DNA from: Candidatus Tepidiaquacellales bacterium UBA2330 | GTDB taxonomy: Bacteria > Bacteroidota > Ignavibacteria > Tepidaquicellales > Tepidaquicellaceae | Direction: 5' to 3' | DNA: 29,844 nt | Assembly: GCA_002344965.1 (NCBI GenBank) | Contig: DDUU01000002.1 | Location: 1-29,844 of the forward strand | Part shown: positions 8,346-16,001 of the stretch, in pieces | How positions within the stretch are numbered: position 1 is the first letter of the stretch | Layout of the letters: each line of letters opens with the position of its first letter | Made by a program: the position numbers and the translations under genes | The notes under the pieces: generated by a model | The model's input: only the letters and a program-made list of their open reading frames with translations | Databases searched by the model: none | Told to the model about the DNA's origin: nothing

Positions 8346-11300
8346 ATGAAGAAATTATTTTTAATCATACCTTTCATACTGGCGGGATACTTTATTTTCA
8401 CCGGACAGAATTCAGGTGATGATGTAAAGAAATGGTCAACACGGTTACAAATTTCGGGAGATTATTCAGCTTTGCCTAAAAGCGGCATTCAGAATTTTTC
8501 AACGCAGCCGAGGATAATTCACAATCAGGGAGAGACCTATACCATATACCCGAATTTTTTAATTCATGAAAGTTTTAACACACAATCTGAAGTACCGATA
8601 GTAAGACATCCGTCAAATCCGAATATAATGTTTGCTTCTGCAAATACATTCAGCGGAGGAAACATATTCAGTCTCGGAGTATATGTTACGACAAACGGCG
8701 GAGTCACCTGGTCAGGCACGGATACAATTAATACAGGCTCTTTTAATTTCGGCGATCCGGGTCCGGCTATCGACAAGGACGGAAGATTTTTAATTTCATA
8801 TATCAGCACATCCGGAAGAATATCAAATTCTGTCTCAACAAATAACGGAATAAACTGGACTCCTGATTTTCTTATCCCCGGATCTTCAACACAATCCGAT
8901 AAAAATTTCTCAGCTACGGATGATGCTCCTTCAAGTCCTTATTACGGAAGATATTACACAGTTTACACGGAATTTTCCGGTATAAACTTAAACAGAATCG
9001 CATTATCATATTCATCAGATCAGGGAGCTACATGGTCAAATGCAACGCCTGTAAGTCCTGGTCCTTATTTTCAGCATTTCCATCAGGGAGCCGAACCAAT
9101 TGTCGGTCCTAACGGACAGTTGTATGTAGTATGGGCAAATAATCTCAACAATGCAACGGAAGATTCGCTTGGCTTTGCAAAGTCAACTGACGGCGGTGTA
9201 ACGTGGGCTGTAACAAGAAACAATGCAAGCGACATGAACGGAATCAGAAACACCGGTCAGTCTTTTATGAACGGCATCAGAGCGAACGGCTTTCCGAGAA
9301 TTGCAGTAGATAAAACTAACGGTCAGAGAAGAGGATGGATTTATGTAGTTACTTCTGAGAAAAATTTAGCGCCGGCTACTGATGTTGCGGATGTTATACT
9401 CCACAAGTCAACTGATGAAGGAACCACCTGGACAAAAGTAAGAGTCAATCAGGATACTCCCGGCAATGGAAAGTATCAGTATTTGTCTGCGGTAAATGTT
9501 GATGATAACGGCGGAGTGAATGTAATATATTATGATAACAGAAATACGCCGACCAATGATTCTGCACAGGTTTACGTTTCAAGATCTTTGGACGGCGGAA
9601 ATACGTGGACAGATATTTTAGTTTCAGATCACAAATTCAGACCAAAAGCAATTACCGGACTTGCAGGCGGATATCAGGGAGATTATATAGGCATTACTTC
9701 AGGAAACAATGTCCTTTGGCCTTACTGGTGCGATGACATTACAGGATTATATCAGGCGTGGACTGCAAGAGTTGACATTACTTCTTTTCCTTTAAATTCA
9801 TTTAATCTGAATTCGCCTCCGGCAGGCGTTACTCTGACAGGTTATCCGAATTCTACAAACTTATATACCGTAAACTGGGATACATCAGCTTCGACGGCTT
9901 CTTATAAATGGATATTCGGAAATCCCAGCGCTTCTTCAAGAAGAATTACAATCCCGTCTCTTGAGAATTCAATTTCATTTACAGCAGGTCAGCTTGATAA
10001 TATTTTAATCGGTCTTGGTCTTAATGTGGGAGATTCTCTTGTGGGACAATGGGATGTATGGGCATTCAGAAATAATTTAACAAATGATTCTTTAAAAGCT
10101 GCAAACGGACCGAGAGCAATAACTCTGAAAAGAGGAGTTCCTCCCCTCTCATCTTTTAATTTAAATACTCCGGTAAGCGGAATTTCGATTTTTACTTCGC
10201 CGACTGATTTCAGTAATTTAAGATTTAACTGGTCAACCTCCGGACCGGGAGTAACATACAAATGGAAATTCGGATCGCCTGTAATATCAGCGACAAGAAT
10301 AATCAGAACTTCCGATCTGTCGGGAGTGGACTCATCATTAAATATTCCTAACAATGAGATGGACGGATTACTCGCAAGTATAGGCGTACTGCCCGGTGAT
10401 TCAATAACGGGACAGTGGTCTGTATATGCATATAACGGATTTGACTCGGCGCAGGCATCGCAAAGCAATACTATTACTTTCAGGAGAAAAGCTAAGGGTG
10501 ATGTCATTGTATTATACGATTCGACCAACGTAAACTGCAGGATCTCAAGAGACTCGGTGCTTGTTAACCTTGAAAGACTTGCAGTAACTTATGACCTGTA
10601 TAACAGAAAAGGAGTAACTTCAACTGATGCAATATCATTCAGAGAATACAAACGCGTTATACTTCTCGGCGAAGGTTCATCTGTAATGTCAAACAAGATA
10701 AAAGATTCTCTCAAATCATATTTAAACGCCGGAACATTTCAGAGAAAATCCAGACTTATAATTATGTCTGAAGATATTGGCTATCAGATCGACAGACCGG
10801 CGTCAGTTTATTTTGATTCAGCATTTGCAAGAAGCAGCCTCGGATATCAGTATGTCGCAGACAGGCCGGGAGTAGGCGGAAGAGGTATAATCGGAATGAC
10901 AATAAATACCAATCTAACGGACAGCACATACGGTCCGTCATCTGACGTGATAAAAAGATCAGAATCCATTCCTTCAAATCAGACATTTAATTTATACAGA
11001 TACAGATTATTCCTTGACTCAATGAATGCAGTCGGAAGGATCTCCCCGACTTATAATGTAGCCGTAATGGCTGCTGATGCAGAATCACTTAGACCTGTTT
11101 CTGATAATCCGAACCCGTTTACAGTCAGAAGAGTGCTTGACGGATTAATGAAATTCGTTGATGAAATACCAACATCCAATGACCCGTTATCCGGCAGCGA
11201 ATTACCATATTCATATGAACTTTCACAAAACTATCCTAATCCTTTTAATCCGTCGACAAAAATTAAATACAGCATTCCGGTTTCAGGAATTGTAACTCTG

Positions 11301-11471
11301 AAAATTTATAATGTGCTGGGTAAAGAAGTATATACTCTGGTAAACTCAAATCAGGAAGCCGGCAGATATGAAGTTAATTTTAACGCTTCGGATATGTCAA
11401 GCGGAATATATTTTTATACAATTTCCGCAGGTGATTTTAATCAGACAAGAAGAATGGTTTTACTAAAATAA
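8346..11471 (+). CDS. Sialidase-like BNR protein with Ig repeats, GATase-like domain and T9SS anchor
   Basis: A 1041-residue exported protein. A signal peptide lies in residues 1-20. Residues about 70-480 are a sialidase-type propeller with six Asp-boxes (VTTNGGVTW, VSTNNGINW, YSSDQGATW, KSTDGGVTW, KSTDEGTTW, RSLDGGNTW) and motifs of exo-alpha-sialidase-like proteins (YVVWANN, VIYYDNRN). Residues 485-597 and 602-714 are two copies of one Ig/SusE-like domain, each opening SFNLN and carrying YKWxFG and GQWxVxA. Residues about 717-935 look like an alpha/beta domain of class I glutamine-amidotransferase or ThuA type (DVIVLYDS, YKRVILLGEG, RLIIMSEDIGY), but no nucleophilic Cys was recognised. Residues 956-1041 are a textbook T9SS type A domain (NYPNPFNPST, LGKEVYTLVN, SSGIYFY, end MVLLK). 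The sialidase Arg triad was not located, so enzyme activity is unproven. Confidence 0.85.
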   Translation: MKKLFLIIPFILAGYFIFTGQNSGDDVKKWSTRLQISGDYSALPKSGIQNFSTQPRIIHNQGETYTIYPNFLIHESFNTQSEVPIVRHPSNPNIMFASANTFSGGNIFSLGVYVTTNGGVTWSGTDTINTGSFNFGDPGPAIDKDGRFLISYISTSGRISNSVSTNNGINWTPDFLIPGSSTQSDKNFSATDDAPSSPYYGRYYTVYTEFSGINLNRIALSYSSDQGATWSNATPVSPGPYFQHFHQGAEPIVGPNGQLYVVWANNLNNATEDSLGFAKSTDGGVTWAVTRNNASDMNGIRNTGQSFMNGIRANGFPRIAVDKTNGQRRGWIYVVTSEKNLAPATDVADVILHKSTDEGTTWTKVRVNQDTPGNGKYQYLSAVNVDDNGGVNVIYYDNRNTPTNDSAQVYVSRSLDGGNTWTDILVSDHKFRPKAITGLAGGYQGDYIGITSGNNVLWPYWCDDITGLYQAWTARVDITSFPLNSFNLNSPPAGVTLTGYPNSTNLYTVNWDTSASTASYKWIFGNPSASSRRITIPSLENSISFTAGQLDNILIGLGLNVGDSLVGQWDVWAFRNNLTNDSLKAANGPRAITLKRGVPPLSSFNLNTPVSGISIFTSPTDFSNLRFNWSTSGPGVTYKWKFGSPVISATRIIRTSDLSGVDSSLNIPNNEMDGLLASIGVLPGDSITGQWSVYAYNGFDSAQASQSNTITFRRKAKGDVIVLYDSTNVNCRISRDSVLVNLERLAVTYDLYNRKGVTSTDAISFREYKRVILLGEGSSVMSNKIKDSLKSYLNAGTFQRKSRLIIMSEDIGYQIDRPASVYFDSAFARSSLGYQYVADRPGVGGRGIIGMTINTNLTDSTYGPSSDVIKRSESIPSNQTFNLYRYRLFLDSMNAVGRISPTYNVAVMAADAESLRPVSDNPNPFTVRRVLDGLMKFVDEIPTSNDPLSGSELPYSYELSQNYPNPFNPSTKIKYSIPVSGIVTLKIYNVLGKEVYTLVNSNQEAGRYEVNFNASDMSSGIYFYTISAGDFNQTRRMVLLK

Positions 11472-11499
11472 TTTTTTCATTTCATTTCCTATCGTTGAT

Positions 11500-11521
11500 G
11501 GTCCGGTTTGGTTTCCGGACC
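11500..11521 (+). other. GC-rich hairpin after the 8346 gene
   Basis: Perfect 7-bp stem GGTCCGG / CCGGACC with an 8-nt loop; a further T-A pair extends it. It is followed by only three T residues, then the A run of the next terminator. It may protect the mRNA 3' end or help termination. Confidence 0.55.
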
Positions 11522-11526
11522 AGTTT

Positions 11527-11561
11527 AAAAAAAAGGCAGAATTTGGGACTGCCTTTTTTTT
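11527..11561. terminator. Bidirectional terminator between convergent genes
   Basis: A8GGCAG (11527-11539) pairs perfectly with CTGCCT8 (11549-11561) around a 9-nt loop, giving a T run on either strand. It serves both the plus-strand gene ending at 11471 and the minus-strand gene whose stop codon begins at 11561-11563. Confidence 0.9.
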
Positions 11562-13018
11562 TATTTTTTAAGCAGGTTTATTTTTTCCCTGATCCAGTCT
11601 CTTTTTGTTACAAACTTAAGTTCTTTAAACTCTCCTTCTAAAATTACAATTTCTTTTTTCGAAGGATTAAATTTTATTTTTAATAGTTTAGAATATATTT
11701 TTATAAAATTCTTGTTATAAATTTTGTGAATCTTAGATATCTCTCTGTGACTTTTGACATAGTGGATCAGTTTATCAATTTCAAGAAAAGCTTCTTCTTC
11801 CATATCCAGTTCATAATAACTTATAAGTTTTGCAACCGAAGCGTCAAGATAATGCATATAATTGTACGGCTTAACCTTTAAGACATATTCCAGTGCTTTA
11901 CGATAATCGCCAAGATAAGAACTTACTCTGGAATAAGAGAGATTGGTTTCATTTTCCCTGTTTTTTTTCGGCAGGTAACCGGAGTATTTTTTTATGAAAT
12001 TAATTACCCAGTCAGGTTTTCCCATTTCTATTCCGATAAAAACATAATCCCTGAAATTATTTACCGGAAAAATATTTTCAGTAAAATCAGTAATCAGACC
12101 ATTGTCAAGTTTTTCATTATATAATTTGAATAATTCTGCATGATATTCCTTCCTGCCGAGATTCTGCATTCGCGTGCAGAAGTAAATAAAGATCATATAA
12201 AATTTATATTTATATGAATCGCTGAATGAAGCGGAGATTTTATTAAACACTTTTCTTGCTTCGAAATAAAAACTTTCCTGTTCCAGATTATCAAATGCGT
12301 TAAACAGATAGTAATATAATTTTACAACATTTAAAATTTCGCTTTCATTAATACCCTTTTTGTCGAATATGTCTTCATATTTTATTTTTCTTACAATATT
12401 TAAAACGATATTATGATCATACTTTCTGTTTAGATTAACCTGCTGAAGAAATTCAATCCCATAATCAAAAAGTGAGATTAGTGACATAGAAACTGAATAT
12501 ATGGAATGGTCATAAATATTTGTAAAGTATTTATCAAACTTTTCCGTTTCATTCAAATACCAGAGATTTCTCAAATTAAGGGAATATATATCTGCGAATT
12601 TTTTATCATCAGTTTTTTGCAGTTCAAGATAACTCAGAGCTTTTTTAAATTTGCTTTCATAAAATTTAAACATCCTGTTCTCAAGATACGCTTTAGTCAG
12701 AATGGAATCTCTTTCCACAATATCATTCTTTACTCCCTTATAAATAATATACTCTTCGCCGAGCTTCAGCAGTTCGGAAAATCTGTTTTTTAAAGTCTGA
12801 CCGCTGTATTTTTTCCCGGGATATACGGCATTATAAAGGTCCGTAGCGGAAATTTTATCAGCATCAGCATTTTTATATTTTATTAACTCTTCAAGCATAG
12901 GCAGGTAATTTCTTCCTAAAGAGTATATAGGAGAGCAGATAAACTTTTTAAATTCGGTTAAATCTTCCTTAGATAATAAATTAAGGAAATTTAATAGTTT
13001 ATAGTTAATTATGTTCAA
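11561..13018 (-). CDS. Cytoplasmic alpha-helical protein of unknown function (TTG start)
   Basis: A 485-residue protein with no signal peptide or membrane segment. It is rich in Lys, Tyr, Leu and Ile and predicted almost wholly helical. The N-terminal part (LLSKEDLTEFKKFICSPIY, about residues 13-31, then NYLPMLEELIKY and LYNAVYPGKKYSGQTLKNRF) is the signature of an uncharacterised Bacteroidota/Ignavibacteria family; residues about 130-460 look like TPR-type helical pairs (for example YRKALEYVLKVKPYNYMHY). The first in-frame start is TTG at 13018: an in-frame TAA lies two codons upstream and the next ATG is far inside the conserved region. The first codons overlap AATAGTT-type repeats. No Shine-Dalgarno site is seen. 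It is the only cytoplasmic protein within the block of secreted proteins. Function unknown; a protein-interaction scaffold is a guess. Confidence 0.8.
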   Translation of the reverse strand: MNIINYKLLNFLNLLSKEDLTEFKKFICSPIYSLGRNYLPMLEELIKYKNADADKISATDLYNAVYPGKKYSGQTLKNRFSELLKLGEEYIIYKGVKNDIVERDSILTKAYLENRMFKFYESKFKKALSYLELQKTDDKKFADIYSLNLRNLWYLNETEKFDKYFTNIYDHSIYSVSMSLISLFDYGIEFLQQVNLNRKYDHNIVLNIVRKIKYEDIFDKKGINESEILNVVKLYYYLFNAFDNLEQESFYFEARKVFNKISASFSDSYKYKFYMIFIYFCTRMQNLGRKEYHAELFKLYNEKLDNGLITDFTENIFPVNNFRDYVFIGIEMGKPDWVINFIKKYSGYLPKKNRENETNLSYSRVSSYLGDYRKALEYVLKVKPYNYMHYLDASVAKLISYYELDMEEEAFLEIDKLIHYVKSHREISKIHKIYNKNFIKIYSKLLKIKFNPSKKEIVILEGEFKELKFVTKRDWIREKINLLKK

Positions 13019-13037
13019 TAGTTATGGGTATAGTTAG
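12993..13037. repeat. AATAGTT-type heptamers over a gene start
   Basis: AATAGTT (12993-12999), TATAGTT (13000-13006), AATTATG (13007-13013), then after a 3-nt slip AATAGTT (13017-13023) and related TAGTTAG further right. The units are like those at 6788-6836. They span the TTG start at 13018 and code for the first residues (NIINYKLLN) of the minus-strand gene. Confidence 0.6.
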
Positions 13038-13100
13038 TATTTAAATTTAATTAATTATAACGATAATTTAAACTTTTTTTAATTTCCTTAAATTATTGCT

Positions 13101-13154
13101 GGGTATTTCTTTTAATTACCTTCTTTGTAATAAAACAGTGATTTTTTTAATTTG
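13101..13154 (+). promoter_or_regulatory. Promoter-like element upstream of 13191 gene
   Basis: GGGTAT (13101-13106), CCTTCTTTG (13119-13127) and TTTAATTTG (13146-13154). Block order and spacing equal those at 8218-8271: 18 nt from GGGTAT to CCTT and 27 nt from the end of the -33 TTTG to the end of the -7 TTTG. The start codon is 37 nt after the last block. Confidence 0.6.
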
Positions 13155-13190
13155 CGTTAAACAAATTTTTAAATAACTAATCAAAGTAAA

Positions 13191-15710
13191 ATGAAATTGA
13201 AATTTTTATTATTGTTAACATCAGTAATGATCAGTTTTTCAGGCATTAAAGTTTTTGCTCAGCAGGATGTAAATGGCTGGTACTGGATGAATGGCCAGCC
13301 CCTGGGACATACCATCAACTGGATAAAAGCTTTTGATGCTGCTAACATCTTTGCAGTAACTAACAGAGGATTATTTATGAAATCAACTGACGGAGGCGAC
13401 TCATGGATTCTTTCACAGGCAGGCGCTAACGATTTTAGCTCAGGCGCTGACGCAAGAAGAGATTTGTTTACGGGCTGGTTCTTTAATGCAAATACAGGTA
13501 TAGTAGCAGGCGCAACACAAACAGGACCGACAAAAACAGTTATCAGAAAAACTACTGACGGCGGTGTTACTTTTACTAACATAGATGTGAATGCCTCTGC
13601 AGGTTCATCAGTTAATAATTTTTATTTTATTAATTCTACAACAGGATATCTTTGCGGCGGAACTCCAAACGCGAAATTATACAAGACTACAGATCAGGGA
13701 GATACATGGACGAGTATTGCTTCAGCTCCCGCAAATACTTATTACAGTATGCACGCTTTTGATGAAAATAATATTTTACTCGGTACATCTTCAAGAAGAA
13801 TTGTAAGAACTACTGACGGCGGAACAAGCTGGATCATCGATACTTTATTTTCAGCAGCTACTAACGTTCAGTTCCTCGGTATGAAATTCAAAGATGCAAA
13901 CACAGGATATGTAATCGGTAACCCGAACTACTTTGCATATACAACAAATGCAGGATTAAACTGGACTGCTTCTACACATTCTTCCATCAGAGGACAGAGA
14001 GCGATAGAATATGATAACGGAGTTGTTTGGACAGCCGGTGATTATGAATATGTCTATTTTTCATCTAATAACGGAGTCAACTGGGATTCGGTGAAGTTTT
14101 ATGATAACAGTAATGTCAATCAGCCGTCACCTTTTATTATTTATGCTTTAGGTGTAAACGGTAATGATCTCTCAGTCGGAGGTCAAAACGGACAATTGAC
14201 TTTAAGTAATGACGGGGGAGTAACATGGAGAAATAAAAATTACACTGTTCATCCCAATGCTCCGACCTATTCCAGTATTTACGCTGAGTCACCGACAGGA
14301 AATATCTGGATCGGATCAAATATTATCGGCGAAACAAACTTTCTGTATTCCAGTAACGGCGGCACAAACTGGACAACTCAGCCAAACGGCATGAGTTTTG
14401 CTGTTTATGGAATGGATTTCTCAAGTGCTAATACCGGTTATGCATACGGCGGAAGAGCTACTTCGGGAGTCGGACAAATGTCAAAATCAACAGACGGCGG
14501 AATGACTTGGTTTGCTCTTGGATTACCTGCGCCGTTAAGCACATATCAGATTAATACTGCTGACTTTGTAAACGATGTTACAGGTTGGGCAGGAGGTTTT
14601 GCAGGACCATTCTCACCGGCGTTAGTTTCTAAGACAACTGACGGAGGAAATACCTGGAATACACAGACATTAGAAACAAGTCCTAACGGTTCTGTAATCA
14701 GCATTCAGATGATTGATGAAAACAATGGATTTTTACTTGGTAACTCTTTATATACAACTACAAACGGCGGAACTAACTGGTTAAAAACTACAAACTCATA
14801 TGTACTCACTACGGGCTGGTCAAATATGTTTGTACTAAATAAAGATGTTATTTATTTAAACGGAGCCGGAACAAGCGGACTTAAAAAAATAATCAGATCA
14901 CTTGACGGCGGAGCTACATGGACGGATATTACTTCCAATCTCGCCGGCGCAGCAGGAACTACAATATTCAAAACAAAATGGCTCAATCTTAAGCACGGTA
15001 TTGTAATCGGAGCCAGCGGATGGGCTGCAAAAACCACTGACGGCGGATTGACATGGGCTCAGTCAAATCCGGGTTTCTCTACTTTAGTTGATGCTTCTTT
15101 CTTAAATAAAAATTTATGGATGGCAGTTTCTGACAGAAACGGTTCATTTCAGGCGGGAAGAAAAACTGAAAATATAACTTCAATCTCAGTCAACGTAACC
15201 GTTAATATTGAAGGATTCTGGAACGGTAAACCTCACGTATTAGATACAGTTACAGTTGAGCTGCACAATTCCACTTCACCTTTTGCAGTTGTAGATGTGG
15301 CAAAGGAAGTTATAACAGTTAACGGATATCAGACATACGAATTTAATTCAGCTCCGGCAGGCTCATACTATATAGTAGTAAAACACAGAAACGGTCTTGA
15401 GACATGGAGCGCAGCACCGGTGGTAATGGCAGCCGGCGGAAATTACAATTATGATTTCACAACTGCCTCTTCACAGGCATACGGAAATAACATGATTCTT
15501 AAATCAGGAAAATACTGCATATACAGCGGCGACGCTAATCAGGACGGAGTAATAGATGTTACTGATCTTTCATTAATTGATAATGACGGATTTTCATTTG
15601 CATCAGGTTATCTGCCGACAGATTGTAACGGTGATAACGTTATTGATCTGACAGATCTAAGTATAGCTGATAATAATGCTTCAAACAGTATTGCAGTAAT
15701 AAAACCATAA
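13191..15710 (+). CDS. Secreted YCF48-like Asp-box propeller protein with dockerin-like C-terminus
   Basis: An 839-residue exported protein. A signal peptide covers residues 1-23 (cleavage near VFA/QQD). Residues about 30-655 carry about 13 Asp-boxes (MKSTDGGDSW, RKTTDGGVTF, YKTTDQGDTW, VRTTDGGTSW, SKSTDGGMTW, SKTTDGGNTW, AKTTDGGLTW and others) interleaved with YCF48-like NTGYxxG segments. That number suits two consecutive seven-bladed propellers. Residues 667-839 are the shared C-terminal module: VNIEGFW, DTVTVELHN, YYIVVKHRNGLETWS, then calcium loops DANQDGVIDVTD (781-792) and DCNGDNVIDLTD (811-822), ending AVIKP. It lacks the classical T9SS type A domain. A Bacteroidota-like promoter element lies just upstream, and a strong terminator follows after a TTAG array, so it is probably transcribed alone. 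No enzymatic residues were recognised. Confidence 0.88.
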   Translation: MKLKFLLLLTSVMISFSGIKVFAQQDVNGWYWMNGQPLGHTINWIKAFDAANIFAVTNRGLFMKSTDGGDSWILSQAGANDFSSGADARRDLFTGWFFNANTGIVAGATQTGPTKTVIRKTTDGGVTFTNIDVNASAGSSVNNFYFINSTTGYLCGGTPNAKLYKTTDQGDTWTSIASAPANTYYSMHAFDENNILLGTSSRRIVRTTDGGTSWIIDTLFSAATNVQFLGMKFKDANTGYVIGNPNYFAYTTNAGLNWTASTHSSIRGQRAIEYDNGVVWTAGDYEYVYFSSNNGVNWDSVKFYDNSNVNQPSPFIIYALGVNGNDLSVGGQNGQLTLSNDGGVTWRNKNYTVHPNAPTYSSIYAESPTGNIWIGSNIIGETNFLYSSNGGTNWTTQPNGMSFAVYGMDFSSANTGYAYGGRATSGVGQMSKSTDGGMTWFALGLPAPLSTYQINTADFVNDVTGWAGGFAGPFSPALVSKTTDGGNTWNTQTLETSPNGSVISIQMIDENNGFLLGNSLYTTTNGGTNWLKTTNSYVLTTGWSNMFVLNKDVIYLNGAGTSGLKKIIRSLDGGATWTDITSNLAGAAGTTIFKTKWLNLKHGIVIGASGWAAKTTDGGLTWAQSNPGFSTLVDASFLNKNLWMAVSDRNGSFQAGRKTENITSISVNVTVNIEGFWNGKPHVLDTVTVELHNSTSPFAVVDVAKEVITVNGYQTYEFNSAPAGSYYIVVKHRNGLETWSAAPVVMAAGGNYNYDFTTASSQAYGNNMILKSGKYCIYSGDANQDGVIDVTDLSLIDNDGFSFASGYLPTDCNGDNVIDLTDLSIADNNASNSIAVIKP

Positions 15711-15733
15711 CAGCATAATCAAAAGAGTGTTCT

Positions 15734-15761
15734 TTAGTTAGTTAGTTAATTAGTTAGTTAT
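15734..15761. repeat. TTAG tetramer repeat
   Basis: Seven tetramers in register: TTAG three times, TTAA, TTAG twice, TTAT. They lie in the 3' untranslated region of the 13191 gene, directly before its terminator. Confidence 0.85.
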
Positions 15762-15767
15762 GTTGGG

Positions 15768-15805
15768 AAAGAGCCGGAGGAGAAATCTTCCGGTTCTTTT
15801 TTTTT
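15768..15805 (+). terminator. Rho-independent terminator of the 13191 gene
   Basis: A 13-bp stem (AAAGAGCCGGAGG at 15768-15780 with CTTCCGGTTCTTT at 15787-15799, two G-T pairs) has a 6-nt loop and a T run to 15805. Confidence 0.88.
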
Positions 15806-15880
15806 GTAATAAATTTTAATATGTCTAAAAACAATATTCATTTTTGTTTGCCTGATTTTTAAATTTTTAAAAAACAAACT

Positions 15881-15902
15881 TCCCCGCTTTTTTTTGGGGG
15901 GG
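15881..15902. other. Homopolymer hairpin with T8 and G7 tracts
   Basis: A CCCC run (15882-15885) followed by T8 (15888-15895) and G7 (15896-15902) about 100 bp before the start at 16002. CCCC can pair with GGGG. Long G runs are otherwise absent from the non-coding DNA here. It could be a slippage-prone tract or a weak hairpin. Confidence 0.5.
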
Positions 15903-16001
15903 AATAACATTGCGTTTCTAATCACTTGAATTTTTAACTAAATAATCTTAGGTTTCTCTGCCCCGAATTTTAAATATTATTTTTAAATTTACTGTTTTAA
16001 A

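Noticed and set aside
9989..10528. 179-residue antisense reading frame inside the 8346-11471 gene
   Set aside because: It mirrors a clear coding sequence and has no family features; other short frames at 3173-3355, 5517-5735, 13259-13582, 23507-23755 and 23786-24097 were dropped for the same reason.
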